DNA of 64,000 nt from Loxodes magnus (lineage: Eukaryota; Ciliophora; Karyorelictea; Loxodida; Loxodidae): positions 61,884-125,883 of the forward strand of contig CAMPDV010001210.1 in the NCBI GenBank assembly GCA_946699065.1, given 5' to 3'. Below, piece after piece: positions 1-52,800 of this stretch. Each line of letters begins with the position of its first letter. Within the stretch, counting starts at the first letter, position 1. The notes beneath the pieces were generated by a model, which did not search any database, was not told the origin of the DNA, and saw only the letters and a program-made list of their open reading frames with translations. The translations under genes were made by a program, and so were the position numbers.

Positions 1-29187
<29,187 letters not shown>

Positions 29188-29188
29188 G

Positions 29189-32100
29189 TACCTGTAAGAC
29201 CATGAGTGGTCACACTAATTAGGTATGATCTGTGGCTATATCCAGTAATTCAGAGTTCATCGTATCGGGAAGTTATGATTAGACGGTGAGACTATGGGAC
29301 GTCAAGACAGGTACCTGTAAGACCATGAGTGGTCACACTAATTAGGTATGATCTGTGGCTATATCCAGTAATTCAGAGTTCATCGTATCGGGAAGTAGAG
29401 ATAATACGGTGAGACTATGGGACGTCAAGACAGGTACCTGTAAGACCATGAGTGGTCACACTAATTAGGTATGATCTGTGGCTATATCCAGTAATTCAGA
29501 GTTCATCGTATCGGGAAGTTATGATTAGACGGTGAGACTATGGGACGTCGAGACAGGTACCTGTAAGACCATGAGTGGTCACACTAATTAGGTATGATCT
29601 GTGGCTATATCCAGTAATTCAGAGTTCATCGTATCGGGAAGTTATGATTAGACGGCGAGACTATGGGACGTCAAGACAGGTACCTGTAAGACCATGAGTG
29701 GTCACACTAATTATGTATGATCTGTGGCTATATCCAGTAATTCAGAGTTCATCGTATCGGAAAGTTATGATTAGACGGTGAGACTATGGGACGTCAAGAC
29801 AGGTACCTGTAAGACCATGAGTGGTCACACTAATTATGTATGATCTGTGGCTATATCCAGTAATTCAGAGTTCATCGTATCGGGAAGTTATGATTAGACG
29901 GTGAGACTATGGGACGTCAAGACAGGTACCTGTAAGACCATGAGTGGTCACACTAATTAGGTATGATCTGTGGCTATATCCAGTAATTCAGAGTTCATCG
30001 TATCGGGAAGTTATGATTAGACGGTGAGACTATGGGACGTCAAGACAGGTACCTGTAAGACCATGAGTGGTCACACTAATTATGTATGATCTGTTGCTAT
30101 ATCCAGTAATTCAGAGTTCATCGTATCGGGAAGTGTAGATTAGACGGTGAGACTATGGGACGTCAAGACAGGTACCTGTAAGACCATGAGTGGTCACACT
30201 AATTAGGTATGATCTGTGGCTATATCCAGTAATTCAGAGTTCATCGTATCGGGAAGTTATGATTAGACGGCGAGACTATGGGACGTCAAGACAGGTACCT
30301 GTAAGACCATGAGTGGTCACACTAATTAGGTATGATCTGTGGCTATATCCAGTAATTCAGAGTTCATCGTATCGGGAAGTAGAGATAATACGGTGAGACT
30401 ATGGGACGTCGAGACAGGTACCTGTAAGACCATGAGTGGTCACACTAATTATGTATGATCTGTGGCTATATCCAGTAATTCAGAGTTCATCGTATCGGGA
30501 AGTTCAGATTAGACGGTGAGACTATGGGACGTCAAGACAGGTACCTGTAAGACCATGAGTGGTCACACTAATTAGGTATGATCTGTGGCTATATCCAGTA
30601 ATTCAGAGTTCATCGTATCGGGAAGTTATGATTAGACGGTGAGACTATGGGACGTCGAGACAGGTACCTGTAAGACCATGAGTGGTCACACTAATTAGGT
30701 ATGATCTGTGGCTATATCCAGTAATTCAGAGTTCATCGTATCGGGAAGTTATGATTAGACGGCGAGACTATGGGACGTCAAGACAGGTACCTGTAAGACC
30801 ATGAGTGGTCACACTAATTATGTATGATCTGTGGCTATATCCAGTAATTCAGAGTTCATCGTATCGGAAAGTTATGATTAGACGGTGAGACTATGGGACG
30901 TCAAGACAGGTACCTGTAAGACCATGAGTGGTCACACTAATTATGTATGATCTGTGGCTATATCCAGTAATTCAGAGTTCATCGTATCGGGAAGTTATGA
31001 TTAGACGGTGAGACTATGGGACGTCAAGACAGGTACCTGTAAGACCATGAGTGGTCACACTAATTAGGTATGATCTGTGGCTATATCCAGTAATTCAGAG
31101 TTCATCGTATCGGGAAGTTATGATTAGACGGTGAGACTATGGGACGTCAAGACAGGTACCTGTAAGACCATGAGTGGTCACACTAATTATGTATGATCTG
31201 TTGCTATATCCAGTAATTCAGAGTTCATCGTATCGGGAAGTGTAGATTAGACGGTGAGACTATGGGACGTCAAGACAGGTACCTGTAAGACCATGAGTGG
31301 TCACACTAATTAGGTATGATCTGTGGCTATATCCAGTAATTCAGAGTTCATCGTATCGGGAAGTTATGATTAGACGGCGAGACTATGGGACGTCAAGACA
31401 GGTACCTGTAAGACCATGAGTGGTCACACTAATTAGGTATGATCTGTGGCTATATCCAGTAATTCAGAGTTCATCGTATCGGGAAGTTCAGATTAGACGG
31501 TGAGACTATGGGACGTCGAGACAGGTACCTGTAAGACCATGAGTGGTCACACTAATTATGTATGATCTGTGGCTATATCCAGTAATTCAGAGTTCATCGT
31601 ATCGGGAAGTTCAGATTAGACGGTGAGACTATGGGACGTCAAGACAGGTACCTGTAAGACCATGAGTGGTCACACTAATTAGGTATGATCTGTGGCTATA
31701 TCCAGTAATTCAGAGTTCATCGTATCGGGAAGTTATGATTAGACGGTGAGACTATGGGACGTCGAGACAGGTACCTGTAAGACCATGAGTGGTCACACTA
31801 ATTATGTATGATCTGTGGCTATATCCAGTAATTCAGAGTTCATCGTATCGGGAAGTTCAGATTAGACGGTGAGACTATGGGACGTCAAGACAGGTACCTG
31901 TAAGACCATGAGTGGTCACACTAATTATGTATATGCTGTGGCTATATCCAGTAATTCAGAGTTCATCGTATCGGGAAGTTATGATTAGACGGCGAGACTA
32001 TGGGACGTCAAGACAGGTACCTGTAAGACCATGAGTGGTCACACTAATTATGTATGTGCTGTGGCTATATCCAGTAATTCAGAGTTCATCGTATCGGGAA

Positions 32101-35100
32101 GTTATGATTAGACGGTGAGACTATGGGACGTCAAGACAGGTACCTGTAAGACCATGAGTGGTCACACTAATTATGTATATGCTGTGGCTATATCCAGTAA
32201 TTCAGAGTTCATCGCATCGGGAAGTTATGATTAGACGGTGAGACTATGGGACGTCAAGACAGGTACCTGTAAGACCATGAGTGGTCACACACATTATGTA
32301 TGATCTGTGGCTATATCCAGTAATTCAGAGTTCATCGTATCGGGAAGTTATGATTAGACGGTGAGACTATGGGACGTCAAGACAGGTACCTGTAAGACCA
32401 TGAGTGGTCACACTAATTATGTATATGCTGTGGCTATATCCAGTAATTCAGAGTTCATCGTATCGGGAAGTTATGATTAGACGGTGAGACTATGGGACGT
32501 CAAGACAGGTACCTGTAAGACCATGAGTGGTCACACTAATTATGTATGTGCTGTGGCTATATCCAGTAATTCAGAGTTCATCGTATCGGGTAGTTATGAT
32601 TAGACGGTGAGACTATGGGACGTCAAGACAGGTACCTGTAAGACCATGAGTAGTCACACTAATTAGGTATGATCTGTGGCTATATCCAGTAATTCAGAGT
32701 TCATCGTATCGGGAAGTTATGATTAGACGGTGAGACTATGGGACGTCAAGACAGGTACCTGTAAGACCATGAGTAGTCACACTAATTATGTATGTGCTGT
32801 GGCTATATCCAGTAATTCAGAGTTCATCGTATCGGGAAGTGTAGATTAGACGGTGAGACTATGGGACGTCAAAACAGGTACCTGTAAGACCATGAGTAGT
32901 CACACTAATTAGGTATGATCTGTGGCTATATCCAGTAATTCAGAGTTCATCGTATCGGGAAGTTATGATTAGACGGTGAGACTATGGGACGTCAAGACAG
33001 GTACCTGTAAGACCATGAGTGGTCACACTAATTATGTATGTGCTGTGGCTATATCCAGTAATTCAGAGTTCATCGTATCGGGTAGTTATGATTAGACGGT
33101 GAGACTATGGGACGTCAAGACAGGTACCTGTAAGACCATGAGTGGTCACACTAATTAGGTATGATCTGTGGCTATATCCAGTAATTCAGAGTTCATCGTA
33201 TCGGGAAGTTATGATTAGACGGCGAGACTATGGGACGTCAAGACAGGTACCTGTAAGACCATGAGTGGTCACACTAATTAGGTATGATCTGTGGCTATAT
33301 CCAGTAATTCAGAGTTCATCGTATCGGGAAGTTATGATTAGACGGTGAGACTATGGGACGTCAAGACAGGTACCTGTAAGACCATGAGTGGTCACACTAA
33401 TTATGTATGTGCTGTGGCTATATCCAGTAATTCAGAGTTCATCGTATCGGGTAGTTATGATTAGACGGTGAGACTATGGGACGTCAAGACAGGTACCTGT
33501 AAGACCATGAGTGGTCACACTAATTATGTATGATCTGTGGCTATATCCAGTAATTCAGAGTTCATCGTATCGGGAAGTTATGATTAGACGGTGAGACTAT
33601 GGGACGTCAAGACAGGTACCTGTAAGACCATGAGTGGTCACACTAATTATGTATATGCTGTGGCTATATCCAGTAATTCAGAGTTCATCGTATCGGGAAG
33701 TTATGATTAGACGGCGAGACTATGGGACGTCAAGACAGGTACCTGTAAGACCATGAGTGGTCACACTAATTATGTATGTGCTGTGGCTATATCCAGTAAT
33801 TCAGAGTTCATCGTATCGGGAAGTTATGATTAGACGGTGAGACTATGGGACGTCAAGACAGGTACCTGTAAGACCATGAGTGGTCACACTAATTATGTAT
33901 ATGCTGTGGCTATATCCAGTAATTCAGAGTTCATCGCATCGGGAAGTTATGATTAGACGGTGAGACTATGGGACGTCAAGACAGGTACCTGTAAGACCAT
34001 GAGTAGTCACACTAATTAGGTATGATCTGTGGCTATATCCAGTAATTCAGAGTTCATCGTATCGGGAAGTTATGATTAGACGGTGAGACTATGGGACGTC
34101 AAGACAGGTACCTGTAAGACCATGAGTGGTCACACTAATTAGGTATGATCTGTGGCTATATCCAGTAATTCAGAGTTCATCGTATCGGGAAGTTATGATT
34201 AGACGGCGAGACTATGGGACGTCAAAACAGGTACCTGTAAGACCATGAGTAGTCACACTAATTAGGTATGATCTGTGGCTATATCCAGTAATTCAGAGTT
34301 CATCGTATCGGGAAGTTATGATTAGACGGTGAGACTATGGGACGTCAAGACAGGTACCTGTAAGACCATGAGTAGTCACACTAATTATGTATGTGCTGTG
34401 GCTATATCCAGTAATTCAGAGTTCATCGTATCGGGTAGTTATGATTAGACGGTGAGACTATGGGACGTCAAGACAGGTACCTGTAAGACCATGAGTGGTC
34501 ACACTAATTATGTATGATCTGTGGCTATATCCAGTAATTCAGAGTTCATCGTATCGGGAAGTTATTATTAGACGGTGAGACTATGGGACGTCAAGACAGG
34601 TACCTGTAAGACCATGAGTAGTCACACTAATTAGGTATGATCTGTGGCTATATCCAGTAATTCAGAGTTCATCGTATCGGGAAGTTATGATTAGACGGCG
34701 AGACTATGGGACGTCAAGACAGGTACCTGTAAGACCATGAGTGGTCACACTAATTAGGTATGATCTGTGGCTATATCCAGTAATTCAGAGTTCATCGTAT
34801 CGGGAAGTTATGATTAGACGGTGAGACTATGGGACGTCAAGACAGGTACCTGTAAGACCATGAGTGGTCACACTAATTAGGTATGATCTGTGGCTATATC
34901 CAGTAATTCAGAGTTCATCGTATCGGGAAGTTATGATTAGACGGTGAGACTATGGGACGTCAAGACAGGTACCTGTAAGACCATGAGTGGTCACACTAAT
35001 TAGGTATGATCTGTGGCTATATCCAGTAATTCAGAGTTCATCGTATCGGGAAGTTATGATTAGACGGCGAGACTATGGGACGTCAAGACAGGTACCTGTA

Positions 35101-38100
35101 AGACCATGAGTGGTCACACTAATTATGTATGATCTGTGGCTATATCCAGTAATTCAGAGTTCATCGTATCGGGAAGTTATGATTAGACGGTGAGACTATG
35201 GGACGTCAAGACAGGTACCTGTAAGACCATGAGTGGTCACACTAATTAGGTATATGCTGTGGCTATATCCAGTAATTCAGAGTTCATCGTATCGGGTAGT
35301 TATGATTAGACGGTGAGACTATGGGACGTCAAGACAGGTACCTGTAAGACCATGAATGGTCACACTAATTATGTATGTGCTGTGGCTATATCCAGTAATT
35401 CAGAGTTCATCGTATCGGGAAGTTATGATTAGACGGTGAGACTATGGGACGTCAAGACAGGTACCTGTAAGACCATGAGTGGTCACACTAATTAGGTATG
35501 ATCTGTGGCTATATCCAGTAATTCAGAGTTCATCGTATCGGGAAGTGTAGATTCAACGGTGAGACTATGGGACGTCAAGACAGGTACCTGTAAGACCATG
35601 AGTGGTCACACACATTATGTATGATCTGTGGCTATATCCAGTAATTCAGAGTTCATCGTATCGGGAAGTTATGATTATACGGTGAGACTATGGGACGTCA
35701 AGACAGGTACCTGTAAGACCATGAGTGGTCACACTAATTAGGTATGATCTGTGGCTATATCCAGTAATTCAGAGTTCATCGTATCGGAAAGTTATGATTA
35801 GACGGTGAGACTATGGGACGTCAAGACAGGTACCTGTAAGACCATGAGTGGTCACACACATTATGTATATGCTGTGGCTATATCCAGTAATTCAGAGTTC
35901 ATCGTATCGGGAAGTTATGATTAGACGGTGAGACTATGGGACGTCAAGACAGGTACCTGTAAGACCATGAGTGGTCACACACATTATGTATATGCTGTGG
36001 CTATATCCAGTAATTCAGAGTTCATCGTATCGGGAAGTTATGATTAGACGGTGAGACTATGGGACGTCAAGACAGGTACCTGTAAGACCATGAGTGGTCA
36101 CACTAATTAGGTATGATCTGTGGCTATATCCAGTAATTCAGAGTTCATCGTATCGGGAAGTTATGATTAGACGGTGAGACTATGGGACGTCAAGACAGGT
36201 ACCTGTAAGACCATGAGTGGTCACACTAGTTATGTATCATCTGTGGCTATATCCAGTAATTCAGAGTTCATCGTATCGGGAAGTTATGATTAGACGGTGA
36301 GACTATGGGACGTCAAGACAGGTACCTGTAAGACCATGAGTGGTCACACTAATTATGTATATGCTGTGGCTATATCCAGTAATTCAGAGTTCATCGCATC
36401 GGGAAGTTATGATTAGACGGTGAGACTATGGGACGTCGAGACAGGTACCTGTAAGACCATGAGTGGTCACACTAATTAGGTATGATCTGTGGCTATATCC
36501 AGTGATTCAGAGTTCATCGTATCGGGAAGTTATGATTAGACGGTGAGACTATGGGACGTCGAGACAGGTACCTGTAAGACCATGAGTGGTCACACTAATT
36601 AGGTATGATCTGTGGCTATATCCAGTAATTCAGAGTTCATCGTATCGGGAAGTGTAGATTAGACGGTGAGACTATGGGACGTCAAGACAGGTACCTGTAA
36701 GACCATGAGTGGTCACACACATTATGTATATGCTGTGGCTATATCCAGTAATTCAGAGTTCATCGTATCGGGAAGTTATGATTAGACGGTGAGACTATGG
36801 GACGTCAAGACAGGTACCTGTAAGACCATGAGTGGTCACACTAATTATGTATATGCTGTGGCTATATCCAGTAATTCAGAGTTCATCGTATCGGGAAGTT
36901 ATGATTAGACGGTGAGACTATGGGACGTCAAGACAGGTACCTGTAAGACCATGAGTAGTCACACTAATTAGGTATGATCTGTGGCTATATCCAGTAATTC
37001 AGAGTTCATCGTATCGGGAAGTTATGATTAGACGGTGAGACTATGGGACGTCAAGACAGGTACCTGTAAGACCATGAGTGGTCACACTAATTAGGTATGA
37101 TCTGTGGCTATATCCAGTAATTCAGAGTTCATCGTATCGGAAAGTTATGATTAGACGGTGAGACTATGGGACGTCAAGACAGGTACCTGTAAGACCATGA
37201 GTGGTCACACACATTATGTATATGCTGTGGCTATATCCAGTAATTCAGAGTTCATCGTATCGGGAAGTTATGATTAGACGGTGAGACTATGGGACGTCAA
37301 GACAGGTACCTGTAAGACCATGAGTGGTCACACTAATTAGGTATGATCTGTGGCTATATCCAGTAATTCAGAGTTCATCGTATCGGGAAGTTATGATTAG
37401 ACGGTGAGACTATGGGACGTCAAGACAGGTACCTGTAAGACCATGAGTGGTCACACTAATTAGGTATGATCTGTGGCTATATCCAGTAATTCAGAGTTCA
37501 TCGTATCGGGAAGTTATGATTAGACGGTGAGACTATGGGACGTCAAGACAGGTACCTGTAAGACCATGAGTGGTCACACTAATTAGGTATGATCTGTGGC
37601 TATATCCAGTAATTCAGAGTTCATCGTATCGGGAAGTTATGATTAGACGGTGAGACTATGGGACGTCAAGACAGGTACCTGTAAGACCATGAGTAGTCAC
37701 ACTAATTAGGTATGATCTGTGGCTATATCCAGTAATTCAGAGTTCATCGTATCGGGAAGTTATGATTAGACGGTGAGACTATGGGACGTCAAGACAGGTA
37801 CCTGTAAGACCATGAGTGGTCACACTAATTATGTATGTGCTGTGGCTATATCCAGTAATTCAGAGTTCATCGTATCGGGAAGTTATGATTAGACGGCGAG
37901 ACTATGGGACGTCAAGACAGGTACCTGTAAGACCATGAGTGGTCACACTAATTATGTATGTGCTGTGGCTATATCCAGTAATTCAGAGTTCATCGTATCG
38001 GGAAGTTATGATTAGACGGTGAGACTATGGGACGTCAAGACAGGTACCTGTAAGACCATGAGTGGTCACACACATTATGTATGATCTGTGGCTATATCCA

Positions 38101-39650
38101 GTAATTCAGAGTTCATCGTATCGGAAAGTTATGATTAGACGGTGAGACTATGGGACGTCAAGACAGGTACCTGTAAGACCATGAGTGGTCACACTAATTA
38201 GGTATGATCTGTGGCTATATCCAGTAATTCAGAGTTCATCGTATCGGGAAGTTATGATTAGACGGTGAGACTATGGGACGTCAAGACAGGTACCTGTAAG
38301 ACCATGAGTGGTCACACTAATTATGTATATGCTGTGGCTATATCCAGTAATTCAGAGTTCATCGTATCGGGAAGTTATGATTAGACGGTGAGACTATGGG
38401 ACGTCAAGACAGGTACCTGTAAGACCATGAGTGGTCACACTAATTAGGTATGATCTGTGGCTATATCCAGTAATTCAGAGTTCATCGTATCGGGAAGTTA
38501 TGATTAGACGGCGAGACTATGGGACGTCAAGACAGGTACCTGTAAGACCATGAGTGGTCACACACATTATGTATATGCTGTGGCTATATCCAGTAATTCA
38601 GAGTTCATCGTATCGGGAAGTTATGATTAGACGGTGAGACTATGGGACGTCAAGACAGGTACCTGTAAGACCATGAGTGGTCACACTAATTATGTATATG
38701 CTGTGGCTATATCCAGTAATTCAGAGTTCATCGTATCGGGAAGTTATGATTAGACGGTGAGACTATGGGACGTCAAGACAGGTACCTGTAAGACCATGAG
38801 TAGTCACACTAATTAGGTATGATCTGTGGCTATATCCAGTAATTCAGAGTTCATCGTATCGGGAAGTTATGATTAGACGGTGAGACTATGGGACGTCAAG
38901 ACAGGTACCTGTAAGACCATGAGTGGTCACACTAATTAGGTATGATCTGTGGCTATATCCAGTAATTCAGAGTTCATCGTATCGGAAAGTTATGATTAGA
39001 CGGTGAGACTATGGGACGTCAAGACAGGTACCTGTAAGACCATGAGTGGTCACACACATTATGTATATGCTGTGGCTATATCCAGTAATTCAGAGTTCAT
39101 CGTATCGGGAAGTTATGATTAGACGGTGAGACTATGGGACGTCAAGACAGGTACCTGTAAGACCATGAGTGGTCACACTAATTAGGTATGATCTGTGGCT
39201 ATATCCAGTAATTCAGAGTTCATCGTATCGGGAAGTTATGATTAGACGGTGAGACTATGGGACGTCAAGACAGGTACCTGTAAGACCATGAGTGGTCACA
39301 CTAATTAGGTATGATCTGTGGCTATATCCAGTAATTCAGAGTTCATCGTATCGGGAAGTTATGATTAGACGGTGAGACTATGGGACGTCAAGACAGGTAC
39401 CTGTAAGACCATGAGTGGTCACACTAATTAGGTATGATCTGTGGCTATATCCAGTAATTCAGAGTTCATCGTATCGGGAAGTTATGATTAGACGGTGAGA
39501 CTATGGGACGTCAAGACAGGTACCTGTAAGACCATGAGTAGTCACACTAATTAGGTATGATCTGTGGCTATATCCAGTAATTCAGAGTTCATCGTATCGG
39601 GAAGTTATGATTAGACGGTGAGACTATGGGACGTCAAGACAGGTACCTGT
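29189..39650 (+). CDS. Continuation of the WD40 blade array after a 1-bp deletion
   Basis: About 85 further blades continue in the same orientation, shifted by one base because one G is missing from the codon 13-14 region near 29,188. Phase is then constant to the unit starting at 39,606, so no net indel occurs over 10.4 kb. Every unit in the block keeps GH, WD and SGS. In-frame TAG at codons 3 and 24 and TGA at codon 26 are as frequent as upstream, and no unit cluster is free of them over a long stretch. Notable variants are TCA at codon 1 (Ser-Asp, 27.2 and 30.5-31.9 kb), GTC-GAG (Lys to Glu at codon 11) and a TAT for GAT at codon 2 near 34,566. If the deletion is a consensus error, this joins the upstream frame into one reading frame of about 39.6 kb. 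Confidence 0.45.
29450..31660 (+). repeat. Higher-order repeat of 9 units (1,107 bp), two copies
   Basis: GTT at codon 28 recurs at 30,093 and 31,200, exactly 1,107 bp apart. The GAG at codon 11, GCG at codon 5, GAA at codon 40, GTA at codon 1 and TCA at codon 1 markers occur in the same order in both copies. Codon 1 of one unit is AGA in the left copy and TCA in the right. Confidence 0.72.
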
Positions 39651-40399
39651 ACCTGGTCACACTAATTATGTATGTGCTGTGGCTATATCCATCAGAGTTC
39701 ATCGTATCGGGAAGTTATGATTAGACGGCGAGACTATGGGACGTCAAGACAGGTATAAGACCATGAGTGGTCACACTAATTATGTATGTGCTGTGGCTAT
39801 ATCCAGTAATTCAGAGTTCATCGTATCGGGAAGTTATGATTAGACGGTGAGACTATGGGATCAAGACAGGTACCTGTAAGACCATGAGTGGTCACACACA
39901 TTATGATGATCTGTGGCTATATCCAGTATCAGAGTTATCGTATCGGAAAGTTATGATTAGACGGTGAGACTATGGGACGGACAGGTACCTGTAAGACCAT
40001 GAGTGGTCACACTAGGTATGATCTGTGGCTATATCCAGTAATTCAGAGTTCATCGTATCGGGAAGAATGATTAGACGGTGAGACTATGGGACGTAGACAG
40101 GTACCTGTAAGACATGAGTGGTCACACTAATTATGACTGTGGCTATAAGTAATTCAGAGTTCATCGTATCGGGAAGTTATGATTAGACGGTACTATGGGA
40201 CGTCAAGACAGGTATAAGACCATGTGGTCACACTAATTAGGTATGATCTGTGGCTATATCCAGTAATTCAGAGTTCATCGTATCGGGAAGTTATGATTAG
40301 ACGGCGAGACTATGGGACGTCAAGACAGGTACCTGTAAGACGATGAGTGGTCACACTAATTAGGTATGTGCTGTGGCTATATCCAGTAATTCAGAGTTA

Positions 40400-40400
<1 letters not shown>
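36700..40400 (+). repeat. Higher-order repeat of 15 units (1,845 bp), two copies
   Basis: GAA at codon 40 followed by a CACACACAT unit occurs at 37,137 and 38,982 (1,845 bp apart), and AGT at codon 20 at 37,691 and 39,536 (same spacing). The upstream copy is intact over its whole length, while the end of the downstream copy is the deletion-riddled segment beginning at 39,651. The intact copy gives the expected content of the damaged one. Confidence 0.72.
39651..40400 (+). other. Deletion-riddled WD40 units, probable assembly damage
   Basis: About six units here have lost small pieces of 1 to about 12 bases at many places; over the nine unit intervals from 39,606 to 40,660 the net loss is 53 bp. 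The surviving variant pattern is colinear with the undamaged segment 1,845 bp (15 units) upstream, at about 37,806-38,550: TGT-GCT unit, GCG unit, TGT-GCT unit, CACACACAT unit, then the GAA variant at codon 40. The lesions are abrupt at both ends and ignore codon boundaries. Clustering in one copy of an otherwise near-identical duplication fits a poorly resolved consensus better than natural decay, but a real damaged copy cannot be excluded. Confidence 0.75.
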
Positions 40401-49882
<9,482 letters not shown>

Positions 49883-52800
49883 GTTTATGATTAGACGGTG
49901 AGACTATGGGACGTCAAGACAGGTACCTGTAAGACCATGAGTGGTCACACTAATTAGGTATGATCTGTGGCTATATCCAGTAATTCAGAGTTCATCGTAT
50001 CGGGAAGTTATGATTAGACGGTGAGACTATGGGACGTCAAGACAGGTACCTGTAAGACCATGAGTGGTCACACTAATTATGTATGTGCTGTGGCTATATC
50101 CAGTAATTCAGAGTTCATCGTATCGGGTAGTTATGATTAGACGGTGAGACTATGGGACGTCAAGACAGGTACCTGTAAGACCATGAGTGGTCACACTAAT
50201 TAGGTATGATCTGTGGCTATATCCAGTAATTCAGAGTTCATCGTATCGGGAAGTTATGATTAGACGGTGAGACTATGGGGACGTCAAGACAGGTACCTGT
50301 AAGACCATGAGTGGTCACACTAATTATGTATGTGCTGTGGCTATATCCAGTAATTCAGAGTTCATCGTATCGGAAAGTTATGATTAGACGGTGAGACTAT
50401 GGGACGTCAAGACAGGTACCTGTAAGACCATGAGTGGTCACACACATTATGTATATGCTGTGGCTATATCCAGTAATTCAGAGTTCATCGCATCGGGAAG
50501 TTATGATTAGACGGTGAGACTATGGGACGTCAAGACAGGTACCTGTAAGACCATGAGTGGTCACACACATTAGGTATGATCTGTGGCTATATCCAGTAAT
50601 TCAGAGTTCATCGTATCGGGAAGTGGAGATAATACGGTGAGACTATGGGACGTCAAGACAGGTACCTGTAAGACCATGAGTGGTCACACTAATTAGGTAT
50701 GATCTGTGGCTATATCCAGTAATTCAGAGTTCATCGTATCGGGAAGTTATGATTAGACGGTGAGACTATGGGACGTCAAGACAGGTACCTGTAAGACCAT
50801 GAGTAGTCACACTAATTAGGTATGATCTGTGGCTATATCCAGTAATTCAGAGTTCATCGTATCGGGAAGTGGAGATAATACGGTGAGACTATGGGACGTC
50901 AAGACAGGTACCTGTAAGACCATGAGTGGTCACACTAATTAGGTATGATCTGTGGCTATATCCAGTAATTCAGAGTTCATCGTATCGGGAAGTAGAGATA
51001 ATACGGTGAGACTATGGGACGTCAAGACAGGTACCTGTAAGACCATGAGTGGTCACACTAATTATGTATGATCTGTGGCTATATCCAGTAATTCAGAGTT
51101 CATCGTATCGGGAAGTAGAGATAATACGGTGAGACTATGGGACGTCAAGACAGGTACCTGTAAGACCATGAGTGGTCACACTAATTAGGTATATGCTGTG
51201 GCTATATCCAGTAATTCAGAGTTCATCGTATCGGGAAGTGTAGATTAGACGGTGAGACTATGGGACGTCAAGACAGGTACCTGTAAGACCATGAGTGGTC
51301 ACACTAATTAGGTATGATCTGTGGCTATATCCAGTAATTCAGAGTTCATCGTATCGGGAAGTTATGATTAGACGGTGAGACTATGGGACGTCAAGACAGG
51401 TACCTGTAAGACCATGAGTGGTCACACTAATTATGTATGATCTGTGGCTATATCCAGTAATTCAGAGTTCATCGTATCGGGAAGAGTAGATTAGACCGTG
51501 AGACTATGGGACGTCAAGACAGGTACCTGTAAGACCATGAGTGGTCACACTAATTAGGTATGATCTGTGGCTATATCCAGTAATTCAGAGTTCATCGTAT
51601 CGGGAAGTTATGATTAGACGGTGAGACTATGGGACGTCAAGACAGGTACCTGTAAGACCATGAGTGGTCACACTAATTAGGTATGATCTGTGGCTATATC
51701 CAGTAATTCAGAGTTCATCGTATCGGGAAGTTATGATTAGACGGTGAGGACTATGGGACGTCAAGACAGGTACCTGTAAGACCATGAGTGGTCACACTAA
51801 TTAGGTATGATCTGTGGCTATATCCAGTAATTCAGAGTTCATCGTATCGGGAAGTTATGATTAGACGGTGAGACTATGGGACGTCAAGACAGGTACCTGT
51901 AAGACCATGAGTGGTCACACTAATTAGGTATGATCTGTGGCTATATCCAGTAATTCAGAGTTCATCGTATCGGGAAGTTTATGATTATACGGCGAAACTA
52001 TGGGACGTCAAGACAGGTACCTGTAAGACCATGAGTGGTCACACTAATTAGGTATGATCTGTGGCTATATCCAGTAATTCAGAGTTCATCGTATCGGGAA
52101 GTTATGATTAGACGGTGAGACTATGGGACGTCAAGGACAGGTACCTGTAAGACCATGAGTGGTCACACTAATTAGGTATGATCTGTGGCTATATCCAGTA
52201 ATTCAGAGTTCATCGTATCGGGAAGTTATGATTAGACGGTGAGACTATGGGACGTCAAGACAGGTACCTGTAAGACCATGAGTGGTCACACTAATTAGGT
52301 ATGATCTGTGGCTATATCCAGTAATTCAGAGTTCATCGTATCGGGAAGTTATGATTAGACGGTGAGGACTATGGGACGTCAAGACAGGTACCTGTAAGAC
52401 CATGAGTGGTCACACTAATTAGGTATGATCTGTGGCTATATCCAGTAATTCAGAGTTCATCGTATCGGGAAGTGTAGATTAGACGGTGAGACTATGGGAC
52501 GTCAAGACAGGTACCTGTAAGACCATGAGTTGGTCACACTAATTAGGTATGATCTGTGGCTATATCCAGTAATTCAGAGTTCATCGTATCGGGAAGTTAT
52601 GATTAGACGGTGAGACTATGGGACGTCAAGACAGGTACCTGTAAGACGATGAGTGGTCACACTAATTAGGTATGATCTGTGGCTATATCCCAGTAATTCA
52701 GAGTTCATCGTATCGGGAAGTTATGATTAGACGGTGAGACTATGGGACGTCAAGACAGGTACCTGTAAGACCATGAGTGGTCACACTAATTAGGTATGAT